A stretch of 22,942 nt of DNA from Eubacterium sp. (GTDB lineage: Bacteria > Bacillota_A > Clostridia > Lachnospirales > Lachnospiraceae), in assembly GCA_023663915.1 (NCBI GenBank), contig JAMPGN010000044.1, positions 1 to 22,942 on the forward strand, written 5' to 3'. This document shows, one piece after another, positions 17,277 through 22,942 of this stretch (positions are counted from its first letter, which is position 1; every line of letters begins with the position of its first letter). A model generated the notes under the pieces. The model ran no database searches, was not told the DNA's origin, and was given only the letters and a program-made list of their open reading frames with translations. Made by a program: the position numbers and the translations under genes.

Positions 17277-17510
17277 CTATGTGTTGATTAGCGTTTCGTC
17301 GTCTTCGTCTTCCACATACTGCAGCAGGTCGCCCGGCTGACATTCCAGCGCCTTGCAGATCTCGTTCAGTGTGGAGAGGCGGATCGCCTTTGCTTTATTA
17401 TTTTTTAAGATGGACAGATTCGCAAGGGTAATGTCAATTTCGCCTGCCAGTTCGGTCAGTCCTTTCTTGCGTTTCGCCATCATGACGTCCAGATTAATGA
17501 TGATTGACAT
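17277..17510 (-). CDS. YozG-type XRE transcriptional regulator
   Basis: This 77-residue single-domain protein is a short Cro/cI-type helix-turn-helix (about 14-65: GLTELAGEIDITLANLSILK, then LSTLNEICKALECQPGDLL), with an acidic C-terminal tail. The YozG family regularly travels with DUF2975 membrane proteins, as it does here. It probably represses its own operon, and an inverted repeat around the -10 box of the operon promoter (18039-18058) is a candidate site. The gap to DUF2975 upstream is 29 bp and to DUF4173 downstream is 20 bp, so one transcript is likely. Start ATG 17510 is preceded by a G/A-rich ribosome site (GAGGAGG). It is intact. Confidence 0.88.
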   Translation of the reverse strand: MSIIINLDVMMAKRKKGLTELAGEIDITLANLSILKNNKAKAIRLSTLNEICKALECQPGDLLQYVEDEDDETLINT

Positions 17511-17539
17511 TGGCTGCCTCCTCGTTCGGGTATCATGTA

Positions 17540-17986
17540 TCAGATGGTCAGATCGTTTTCAAGTTTATAGGTAACCGCTTTATCAAATACGCCTGCCAAT
17601 ACCTTGCTGAAAAGTCCGGCAATCATAAAGACCAGTATGATGATGCATACGGCGGGGGTGAGATAAATAAACAGCCGGCACGCGGTAATGACAGCGATCA
17701 AAAAGCTGTAGATACTCATTTTCTCAAGGCTTATCACATTTTCCCTCACGAAACAGTCGTCGCGCAACACCGTGAGAAACATTCTGCGCAGTTCGCGGAT
17801 AATCAGGATCGCGAGGATTCCCGATAAGAGAAAGATCACGCAGAGGGAATAATAATTCTCAGCGAAGTAGGTGTTGTATCTGCCGTAGAATTTAAAACTA
17901 AGGGGAATCGTCACGGTCACGACGATTCCTGCATAAAACATGAAATCGAGCAGATATTTCGTAAATACGGTCAGTTTATCTTTCAT
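17540..17986 (-). CDS. DUF2975 membrane protein
   Basis: This 148-residue protein has four hydrophobic segments at about 10-30, 46-64, 91-110 and 112-130. Between the second and third lies a charged cytoplasmic loop with RELRRMFLTVLRDDCFVREN, the region typical of DUF2975 (a charged FVxEN-like turn). The function is unknown. The close tie to YozG regulators suggests that the membrane protein controls the regulator, or that both respond to envelope signals (inference). It is the first gene of the minus-strand operon and has its own promoter at 18045-18073. AAAGGAT, a usable ribosome site, lies about 8 nt before ATG 17986. Length and layout match the family, and no damage is seen. Confidence 0.88.
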   Translation of the reverse strand: MKDKLTVFTKYLLDFMFYAGIVVTVTIPLSFKFYGRYNTYFAENYYSLCVIFLLSGILAILIIRELRRMFLTVLRDDCFVRENVISLEKMSIYSFLIAVITACRLFIYLTPAVCIIILVFMIAGLFSKVLAGVFDKAVTYKLENDLTI

Positions 17987-18038
17987 ATGGACGATCCTTT
18001 CCCTTCTATTCCGTTATGTGTCAGATGGTGTAGATGAT

Positions 18039-18073
18039 AACCATAATGTAGCATGGTTAATCATGAAAGTCAA
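18039..18073 (-). promoter_or_regulatory. Promoter and operator of the DUF2975-YozG-DUF4173 operon
   Basis: On the minus strand TTGACT (18073-18068) and TACATT (18050-18045) are 17 bp apart, with a TG in front of the -10. The perfect inverted repeat AACCAT (18039-18044) / ATGGTT (18053-18058) encloses the -10 box exactly, and GAT/ATC bases extend it on both sides. A protein bound here would block RNA polymerase. The YozG-like product of the second gene is the obvious candidate. Confidence 0.6.
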
Positions 18074-18092
18074 TAAAAATTTATCGAATCTC

Positions 18093-18281
18093 AATAAAAA
18101 ATCGAGCAAAGCTCGATTACGAGTTCGCTTCGCAAACTCGAAGTAAGCATAGGAATATCGTATGAAATAAAAATTGAGCGAAGCTCGATTGCGAGTTCGC
18201 TTTGCAAACTCGAAGTAAGCATAAGAATATCGTGTGGAATAAAAATCGAGCGAAGCTCAATTGCAAGTTCGCTTTGCAAAC
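18093..18281. repeat. Tandem 72-bp double-hairpin repeat (2.6 copies)
   Basis: The copies align from 18101, 18173 and 18245, a strict 72-bp period. The first two differ at about 7 of 72 positions, and the third stops near 18281. Each unit holds two adjacent palindromes: ATCGAGC-n3-GCTCGAT-like, and GAGTTCGC-TTT-GCAAACTC with one mismatch. Between units lies AGTAAGCATA-GAATATCGT. A related single copy is at 9012-9050. They occupy the 524-bp gap 17987-18510, whose other contents are the operon promoter on the left and a possible gene fragment on the right. They resemble extragenic palindromic (REP/BIME-like) repeats. Confidence 0.8.
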
Positions 18282-18282
18282 A

Positions 18283-18408
18283 TTTCTCAACCAGAAGTTG
18301 AATTGGTTGCTGGGATTCTTTATTTTGGTGATTGTTTCTGATTGGTACTCCGCATTATACTTAATGTACGGTATCGTTATTATTTTAATCGTAAGATCTG
18401 GGTGTTAA
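18283..18408 (+). pseudogene. Possible C-terminal fragment of a membrane protein
   Basis: The frame after the repeat array reads about 41 residues, with KLNWLLGFFILVIVSDWYSA and a second hydrophobic stretch (LYLMYGIVIILIV), then a stop at 18406-18408. Two membrane helices in a row, directly cut by the repeat array and with no ribosome site, look like the tail of a lost membrane gene. The frame is short and no family is recognised, so this is a weak call. Confidence 0.25.
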
Positions 18409-18510
18409 AAACTTTATGCAGTAAGGTGTGCAATCTGCCAATATAAGTTCCATGAAGAATTTTTTGACACCAAAATCATCGTAAAGAATTGTCCTGACAA
18501 GGAGGTAAAC

Positions 18511-19761
18511 ATGACAGACAGTATCAAGATCGGAAATTTCATTATGAGGAAGAGAAAAGAAGCGGGGCTGACGCAGCAGCAGCTGGCGGACAAGCTGAAT
18601 ATTTCTTTTCAGGCGGTCTCTAAGTGGGAGACGGGAAACGGTTACCCAAACGTGGAGCTGCTCTGTGATCTGGCAACGATTCTGCGCGTGACGGCGGACG
18701 AGATCCTTACGGGAAATGAAAAGACGGGGAACGGGCTTTCCTACAGTAAAGCGGGTGTGGATATCGCTTACACGGACACGATCAAGAGAGAAATGGCGAA
18801 GCATCTGGAAACGGAAGACAGGCGGGTGCTCAACAAAATGGGCGCTTTTGCTTCCCTGTACGATATTCATTTTCCAGCGATGAAGGAGCCTGTTCTCGTC
18901 CTAAAATCGGAAGAGCCGGGTTCCAAGCAGAAACTCGCCATGGAATATGGTTATACGGAGTCGATTTGCCATGATATGATTAATCATCTGGTTAATGATA
19001 TTATCGTGATGGGTGCGAAACCTCTGGCAGTGTTAGATACGATCGTGTGCGGCAATGCGGAGAAAGATACGATTAAGAGTCTGGTAAAAGGGATCGCGGA
19101 TGCATGTCGGGAAAATGACTGCGCGCTGGTAGGCGGGGAGACTTCGATCCAGCCGCTCGTAGTGGATGCGGGCGTCTATGTCCTGACGTCCAGTATTGCG
19201 GGAATCGTGGAGAAAAAAGATGTGATCGACGGCTCCGCGATCCGAAGCGGCGACGTGGTGCTGGCGGCTGCCTCCAACGGACTGCACACCAACGGTTATT
19301 CCCTTGTGAGAATGCTGATGGACAGGATGCCACAGATCAAGCTGGATAAAATCGGCGGCATGACTTTGATCGAACAGATCATGAAGCCGCACACGCCATA
19401 CTATAAGGCGGTCAGGAAACTGTTTGGCAGGGATATCCTGCACGGCATGGCGCATATCACCGGCGGCGGCATCAAGGGCAATCTGGGGCGGGTGATACCG
19501 GAAGGACTGACGGCGGAAATCGATCTGTCGAAGATACGGCTGCTGCCAATTTTTAATTATATCAGAAAAAATGGAAACATCAGCGATGAGGAAATGTTGC
19601 ATACGTTTAACTGCGGCGTAGGGCTGACGCTTGTCGTCAAAGAACAGGAAGCGGCAGCAGTCATCCGCCATGTCGCACAGTGGTACGACTGTTACGAGAT
19701 CGGCAGGATCTGTGCCGGGGAGGAGAAGGTGGCGTATAGGAACCGGCTGGAGTGGGTGTAG
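18511..19761 (+). CDS. XRE regulator fused to a PurM-like (AIR synthetase) domain
   Basis: Residues 8-66 are a Cro/cI helix-turn-helix (GLTQQQLADKLNISFQAVSK). From about 78 to 416 the protein follows PurM, the ATP-dependent enzyme of purine synthesis, from end to end: YSKAGVDI (78-85), NDIIVMGAKPLAVLD, LVGGETS (206-212), SNGLHTNGYSLVR, HITGGGIKGNLGRVIPEGL (315 on) and HTFNCGVGL. The length of this part (about 340) equals free-standing PurM. The ATP loop usually written DGVGTK reads EEPGSK (134-139) and the TAEM after GGE reads TSIQ, so catalysis is doubtful while ligand binding is possible. The start ATG has a strong AAGGAGG eight bases before it. No purine gene is near. I suggest a nucleotide- or AIR-sensing regulator, which is inference. 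The gene runs straight into a mobile-element fragment. Confidence 0.85.
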   Translation: MTDSIKIGNFIMRKRKEAGLTQQQLADKLNISFQAVSKWETGNGYPNVELLCDLATILRVTADEILTGNEKTGNGLSYSKAGVDIAYTDTIKREMAKHLETEDRRVLNKMGAFASLYDIHFPAMKEPVLVLKSEEPGSKQKLAMEYGYTESICHDMINHLVNDIIVMGAKPLAVLDTIVCGNAEKDTIKSLVKGIADACRENDCALVGGETSIQPLVVDAGVYVLTSSIAGIVEKKDVIDGSAIRSGDVVLAAASNGLHTNGYSLVRMLMDRMPQIKLDKIGGMTLIEQIMKPHTPYYKAVRKLFGRDILHGMAHITGGGIKGNLGRVIPEGLTAEIDLSKIRLLPIFNYIRKNGNISDEEMLHTFNCGVGLTLVVKEQEAAAVIRHVAQWYDCYEIGRICAGEEKVAYRNRLEWV

Positions 19762-19770
19762 GGAGTATAG

Positions 19771-20127
19771 TTGATTATCATTGATACGCTCCAAAAGGTG
19801 CGTGAGGTTGGCGGAGACAGGTACAGCTATTCCAGTGACTATGAGATTGTGACAAAACTAAAAACTTTCAGTGACAAATATGGTGTCTGCCTGTTGGTGG
19901 TTCATCATACCTGCAAACTGGAATCCGAGGACAGCTTTGATATGATTTCCGGCATAAACGGTCTGCTTGGTGCGGCAGACGGGGCGTTTATCATGCACAA
20001 GAAAAAGCGCATTGACAATACGGCAGTCATGGATATAGTAGGGCGTGACCAGCCGGATCAGGAACTGACGATAGAGTTTGACAGAGAATGGTGTATTTGG
20101 AAATTTCAGAAAGCGCTTGAACGATAA
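19771..20127 (+). pseudogene. Fragment of a RepA-like AAA ATPase from a mobile element
   Basis: The readable frame starts ten bases after the XRE-PurM stop and encodes about 118 residues. IIIDTLQKVR at the start is a Walker B strand, and LLVVHHTCKL, ISGINGLLGAADGAFIMHKK and RDQPDQELTIEFDRE are motifs of the AAA_25/RepA-type ATPases carried by conjugative elements and plasmids of gut clostridia. The Walker A domain that should precede it is absent, and the frame also ends early, so this is an internal piece (of proteins usually 300 residues or more). There is no ribosome site; the TTG at 19771 is only where the frame opens. It marks the left edge of an inserted, decayed stretch and is unlikely to be expressed as a working ATPase. 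Confidence 0.75.
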
Positions 20128-20165
20128 GAAATATATGACATGACGGTTTCTATGCCCTATATTTC
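20128..20165. repeat. 8-bp inverted repeat after the ATPase fragment
   Basis: GAAATATA (20128-20135) and TATATTTC (20158-20165) form an AT-rich stem with a 22-nt loop, directly after the stop codon of the ATPase fragment. It has no T-run. A TATAAT at 20192-20197 downstream, without a good -35, may be the -10 of the GNAT gene that follows. Confidence 0.3.
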
Positions 20166-20266
20166 ATGGTGGAAATAGAATTAAAGAATGATATAATTAA
20201 AACATAAATAAGAATGGTTGATAGAGGAAAGGAATATATAATTTCTATATATTGAGGTATTAAATT

Positions 20267-20683
20267 GTGCAGATAATAAAGTGTGTGATTGGCGATGTGG
20301 AAGAATTGGCAGTAATGAATAAATGCCTAATTGAAGATGAAAAAAGTAATAATGCGATGTCAATTGAAGAATTAAAGAATAGAATGACAGAGTTCTTATC
20401 CAACGAATACGAGGCATACTTTTTTACGAATGAAAATATCATAATAGGATATGCCTTAGTTAAACATAATGTAATACCATTATATTTGCGTCAATTTTAT
20501 GTAAAGGAAGAATATAGAAGAAGGCACTATGGGACTATTGCGTTTAAGGAATTATTAAGATATTTGGGGATTAAGAGCATTGATATAGAAGTTCTCCCTT
20601 GGAACGAACGAGGTATCAAATTTTGGTCAAGCATTGGTTTTAAAGAAATAAGCAGGTATATGAGGCTGGAAAATGATGATTAG
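20267..20683 (+). CDS. GNAT-family N-acetyltransferase (small, AT-rich)
   Basis: A 138-residue GNAT enzyme of unknown substrate. The acetyl-CoA site is LRQFYVKEEYRRRHYGTIAF (about 74-93), with the R-R-x-x-G-T loop, and motif B is GIKFWSSIGFKEISRYM. The start is GTG 20267 with GAGG at 20254-20257, nine bases of spacing; no in-frame ATG occurs before residue 17. The gene is much richer in A+T than the XRE-PurM and MgtC-like genes on either side, and its immediate neighbours are fragments, so it was probably acquired with them. It looks intact. A possible -10 (TATAAT at 20192-20197) lies upstream. Confidence 0.8.
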   Translation: MQIIKCVIGDVEELAVMNKCLIEDEKSNNAMSIEELKNRMTEFLSNEYEAYFFTNENIIIGYALVKHNVIPLYLRQFYVKEEYRRRHYGTIAFKELLRYLGIKSIDIEVLPWNERGIKFWSSIGFKEISRYMRLENDD

Positions 20684-20711
20684 AAAAAATTCATAACGGG
20701 AGGACAGCATT

Positions 20712-21042
20712 ATGGAACAAAAGGTTGATTTTACAACTAGCTTGTGGAGAGTGTTGTGTAGGATGTCAAAAAAAGATAGATGGAATTTGTATGGGTTGCA
20801 TAGAAGCTGATGGTTATGTACCGGAGTGGTCTGAGTCTGGTCAATGTAAAATTCATGCTTGTGTAAAGAGACATAATGCTCGGTTTTGTGGTTTATGTTC
20901 AAAATTTCCATGCGAAGAATTAACAACCATAATACATTGGAATCCTAATATCGTGGAGCATTTAAGAGAACTTGCAAAACAATATGAAAAAAGTAATTGT
21001 GTTACACGAAAATGCAGGCGGGGATATTGTATCAAGAAATAA
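20712..21042 (+). pseudogene. DUF3795 cysteine-rich protein with N-terminal frameshift
   Basis: The body of the protein (LACGECCVGCQKK, then CMGCIEADGYVPEWSESGQC, then ARFCGLCSKFPCEEL) is a DUF3795 protein, a cysteine-rich family of unknown function whose cysteine pairs suggest metal binding. A good start exists at ATG 20712 behind GGGAGGA (20698-20704, spacing 7) and reads MEQKVD, but in a different frame from the body. Removing one T from the run of four at 20729-20732 would join them as MEQKVDLQLACGECC. So the gene carries a one-base insertion, or the sequence has an error there. The body alone is open from TTG 20725 but would have no spaced ribosome site. It follows the GNAT gene closely, possibly in one transcript. 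Confidence 0.75.
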
Positions 21043-21101
21043 ATATATGCCGAACGCAACGGTAGAAGTTCTTATAAGATAATTGATAGCCGGAGATGGA
21101 C

Positions 21102-21130
21102 TGGAAATAGAAACTTATTTTTGCTATAAT
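21102..21130 (+). promoter_or_regulatory. Candidate promoter of the AlbA_2-type remnant
   Basis: TGGAAA (21102-21107) and TATAAT (21125-21130) are 17 bp apart, and TG at 21122-21123 makes an extended -10. Transcription would begin near 21137, shortly before the ATG at 21179. Confidence 0.45.
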
Positions 21131-21199
21131 TTTTGCGTATATGAAAATGCATAAAATAACAGAGACAGGTGTTTTGCGATGGAAAGTAATAAGAAATAA

Positions 21200-21234
21200 T
21201 TCGTCGCTAAAAAAGCGACGAAAAAAGCGACGAA
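21200..21234. repeat. Hairpin with duplicated arm at the deletion join
   Basis: TTCGTCGCT (21200-21208) pairs perfectly with AGCGACGAA at 21214-21222 and equally well with a second copy at 21226-21234. The two right arms come from a 12-bp direct duplication (AAAAAAGCGACG). It sits exactly where the AlbA_2-type gene has lost its middle. Confidence 0.65.
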
Positions 21235-21355
21235 ATAAATTTTTAGAGAATGTAAGGAATATGGACTTCTGGAGCCGGAGCTGATTGATTTTGATGGCGA
21301 TTTTAGAGTGAATATGTATCGGAAAACAAAAAGACAGGTTGGTGTCAAAAACAAA

Positions 21356-21382
21356 ACTACCCAAACTACCCAAACTACCCAA
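21356..21382 (+). repeat. 9-nt tandem repeat encoding TTQ x3
   Basis: ACTACCCAA occurs three times without change at 21356-21364, 21365-21373 and 21374-21382. It encodes Thr-Thr-Gln triplets between the AlbA_2 tail and its winged helix. Confidence 0.85.
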
Positions 21383-21648
21383 AGCGGTATTTTGAAATTA
21401 TCTGAAGACGACAAGGCAATACTTTCGATTATATGGGATAAACCGACAATGAGCCAGAAGGAATATGCATTAGAGCTTGGCTGGACGGTAGATCGAGTAA
21501 AATATTATCTGCGGAAGATGAAAATGCAGCAAATGATAGTCAGGATCGGAAGCAGTCATAATGGATATTGGAAAGTCTTGATTGGAGAAAAAGAGCGACA
21601 GTAAGATAAAATAATAATACGTCATCATTAAGAAACGGAGGTACACCA

Positions 21649-22329
21649 ATGACTCTGGGAAATTTTGCGGCATGGAACATGCAGAATATATTGATCCGTG
21701 TGATCGTGGCGGCGATTCTGGGCGGCGTGGTCGGTCTGGATCGTGGTATGAAGCATCGCGGCGCAGGCACGAAGACGATCACTGTGGTTTGTCTCGGCGC
21801 TACGCTTGTCATGCTGACTGAGCAGTATATTCAGATTAATTTTCCGGGGCTGGCGAATATGAACCGAATGGCGGCACAGGTCATCAGCGGGGTGGGGTTT
21901 ATCGGCGTCGGCACGATCATTATCTCCAAGCACAGGGTCAGGGGACTCACCACGGCGGCTACGCTCTGGGCGAGCGCATGTATCGGACTTGCTGTGGGAA
22001 TTGGTTTTATCGAAGGCGGCGTTCTGATTACGGTGGTGATGCTTTTTTTCCTGCATGTGCTTCCCTATGTGGAGCGATTCGCGACCAGACATTCCCGTTA
22101 CTGCAACGTATTTATTGATCTGGAGAAAAGCCGTGATCTGCATGTGGTCATACATGATCTGAAGGAGGCGGGGATCGTGGTGGATTCCATGGACATGAGC
22201 GAATCCGGCATTGCCGGTGAGGAGGTTTCCGTACATATGGTGCTCTATGTGAAAAAGATTACGGAACAGGCGGAGATTTACGATGTTCTCACAAAATCGG
22301 ACAAGGTTACGTCGGTGGATTTTTTGTAA
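21649..22329 (+). CDS. MgtC/SapB-family membrane protein
   Basis: MgtC-like proteins support growth in low magnesium and inside hosts and are thought to act on the F-type ATPase in Salmonella; most family members are uncharacterised. The 226-residue product has five hydrophobic segments at about 12-30, 42-58, 77-92, 101-120 and 122-140. They carry the family motifs GGVVGLDRGMKHRGAGTKT (25-43), GVGFIGVGTI (81-90) and VRGLTTAATLW (97-107). The C-terminal part from 152 resembles the ACT-like domain of MgtC. The start at 21649 is set by CGGAGGT about 9 nt upstream. G+C rises sharply here compared with the remnants before it, marking the right edge of the decayed stretch. There is no sign of an Mg2+ riboswitch in the 44-bp gap upstream. 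Confidence 0.92.
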   Translation: MTLGNFAAWNMQNILIRVIVAAILGGVVGLDRGMKHRGAGTKTITVVCLGATLVMLTEQYIQINFPGLANMNRMAAQVISGVGFIGVGTIIISKHRVRGLTTAATLWASACIGLAVGIGFIEGGVLITVVMLFFLHVLPYVERFATRHSRYCNVFIDLEKSRDLHVVIHDLKEAGIVVDSMDMSESGIAGEEVSVHMVLYVKKITEQAEIYDVLTKSDKVTSVDFL

Positions 22330-22460
22330 GGCGTTTCGATTCGTGCATTGGGATGCGAAAAATATATGTCTATTTTAAGATACGGTCAGTATGAACAAGC
22401 AAGGTCTTTCAGATCGTATCGTGTCACCAATCTGTTTCCCGCTTATTTTTCAGGTGTTTC

Positions 22461-22489
22461 TTTTCAACAGCCAGTCACCCGGATACAAT
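22461..22489 (+). promoter_or_regulatory. Candidate promoter of the last XRE regulator
   Basis: TTTTCA (22461-22466, 4/6) and TACAAT (22484-22489, 5/6) are 17 bp apart. The start would be near 22496, giving a leader of about 27 nt with the ribosome site AAGGAAGGGA at 22511-22520. No terminator-like hairpin for the MgtC-like gene is seen in 22330-22460. Confidence 0.5.
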
Positions 22490-22522
22490 AGGGACATAAA
22501 CTGACGGGCAAAGGAAGGGATT

Positions 22523-22942
22523 ATGATGCAGATTGCATTTGGAGAGAAGCTTAGGGCGTGCAGGGAAGAGAGGGGAATGACGCAGCAGACGCTGGCGGAT
22601 AAGCTCTATGTCACGAGGCAGGCGGTATCACGCTGGGAGTGCGGGGCGCGCTATCCGGATCTGGTCACGGCGAAACGCATCGCTGAGGAACTAGGGATTT
22701 CATTAGACGAACTGGTATCGGGTGAAAAATATGTCCGCGACATAGAGAAAGAGCCTGTGATCATGGCGCCTGTGCCATTACTGCTGCAGACGGCACTGTA
22801 TGCGGCGGCAGGTATGCCTTTTCTGCTGATATGTCTGTTGGAAACGATCGGCGTGATGCCGCGGGATGCGTTACATGAAGCGGAACGTTTACAGATGAAT
22901 GCATGGCTGGCGGAAGTGATGGCATGCAATTTTATATATCTG
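22523..22942 (+). CDS. XRE-family regulator with membrane segment (partial)
   Basis: The 140 residues seen before the window ends start with a Cro/cI helix-turn-helix (about 6-62: GMTQQTLADKLYVTRQAVSR, then LGISLDELVSG), a linker, and one hydrophobic segment at about 86-108 (LLLQTALYAAAGMPFLLICL). This is the same general design as the regulator at 9066-10016: a DNA-binding head on a membrane protein. The start at ATG 22523 is preceded by AAGGAAGGGA; a second ATG at 22526 is equally possible. The C-terminus lies outside the window, so its type cannot be fixed. Confidence 0.85.
   Translation, partial: MMQIAFGEKLRACREERGMTQQTLADKLYVTRQAVSRWECGARYPDLVTAKRIAEELGISLDELVSGEKYVRDIEKEPVIMAPVPLLLQTALYAAAGMPFLLICLLETIGVMPRDALHEAERLQMNAWLAEVMACNFIYL

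Larger units (their letters stand above)
21179..21604 (+). pseudogene. Internally deleted AlbA_2 (Schlafen-like) DNA-binding protein
   Basis: ATG 21179 starts MESNKK and stops at once. Intact AlbA_2 proteins often begin with MESN and a glutamate-rich sheet. From 21239 an open frame of 121 residues starts abruptly at RECKEYGLLEPELIDFDG, followed by FRVNMYRK, which I recognise as the C-terminal part of the same family. It ends in a winged-helix domain (LSEDDKAILSIIWDKPTMSQ, then RVKYYLRKM). The several hundred middle residues are missing, and a hairpin repeat lies at the join. GTG 21308 is the first start codon in the tail but lacks a ribosome site. The family assignment rests on memory of these tails, so it is moderately sure. 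The tail contains a 9-nt repeat encoding TTQ three times. Confidence 0.55.

Noticed and set aside
18091..18279. A 62-residue minus-strand frame with a repeated 24-residue peptide
   Set aside because: It is simply the 72-bp repeat read in a frame; 72 is divisible by three, so several frames stay open. No ribosome site and no protein family match.
21200..21234. The hairpin and duplicated arms as the start of a CRISPR array
   Set aside because: There are only two copies of a 12-bp unit without spacers, and no cas gene is in the window.
21628..22236. A 202-residue minus-strand frame opposite the MgtC-like gene
   Set aside because: The plus strand encodes a textbook MgtC/SapB protein with a ribosome site; the antisense product has no motifs and low plausibility.

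Overview
The window opens at the chromosomal replication origin of a Firmicute, most likely a clostridium of the family Lachnospiraceae. The evidence is the gene order dnaA-dnaN-S4 protein-recF-gyrB-gyrA, the moderate G+C, strong AGGAGG-type ribosome sites, TTG/GTG starts, and accessory families common in gut clostridia (YozG/DUF2975, DUF4173, a flavin reductase-rubredoxin fusion, an Asp/Glu racemase with one catalytic cysteine). The family assignment is inference; no rRNA or other strong taxonomic marker is present.

Region 1 (1-8817) is the conserved replication block, all on the + strand. The 197 bp between dnaA and dnaN carry DnaA boxes, a DnaA-trio-like stretch and an AT-rich segment, so they look like the duplex-opening part of oriC. 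One DnaA box lies between the ribosome site and start codon of dnaN. RecF overlaps the S4 gene by one base, and both gyrase subunits follow.

Region 2 (8818-13334) is more AT-rich and accessory. It holds a 106-bp nested palindrome (MITE-like or terminator), a dispersed REP-like repeat, a membrane-anchored XRE regulator, a HicAB toxin-antitoxin pair with an ordered operator array, a lipoprotein with a 9-nt microsatellite and an apparent response-regulator promoter, a GNAT acetyltransferase and the racemase.

Region 3 (13418-17986) holds a flavin reductase-rubredoxin fusion divergent from a MATE exporter, then a minus-strand operon of DUF2975 membrane protein, YozG-type regulator and DUF4173 membrane protein. 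Its promoter has an inverted repeat around the -10 box.

Region 4 (17987-22942) starts with tandem 72-bp double-hairpin repeats related to the copy near 9.0 kb. Next is the most unusual gene here, an XRE DNA-binding domain fused to a full-length but altered PurM (AIR synthetase)-like domain. An AT-rich stretch of decay follows: a fragment of a mobile-element ATPase, a GNAT gene, a DUF3795 gene broken by a one-base frameshift, and an internally deleted AlbA_2-type gene. The window closes with an MgtC/SapB membrane protein and the start of another XRE/membrane regulator. No complete transposase, CRISPR array, tRNA or rRNA was seen.
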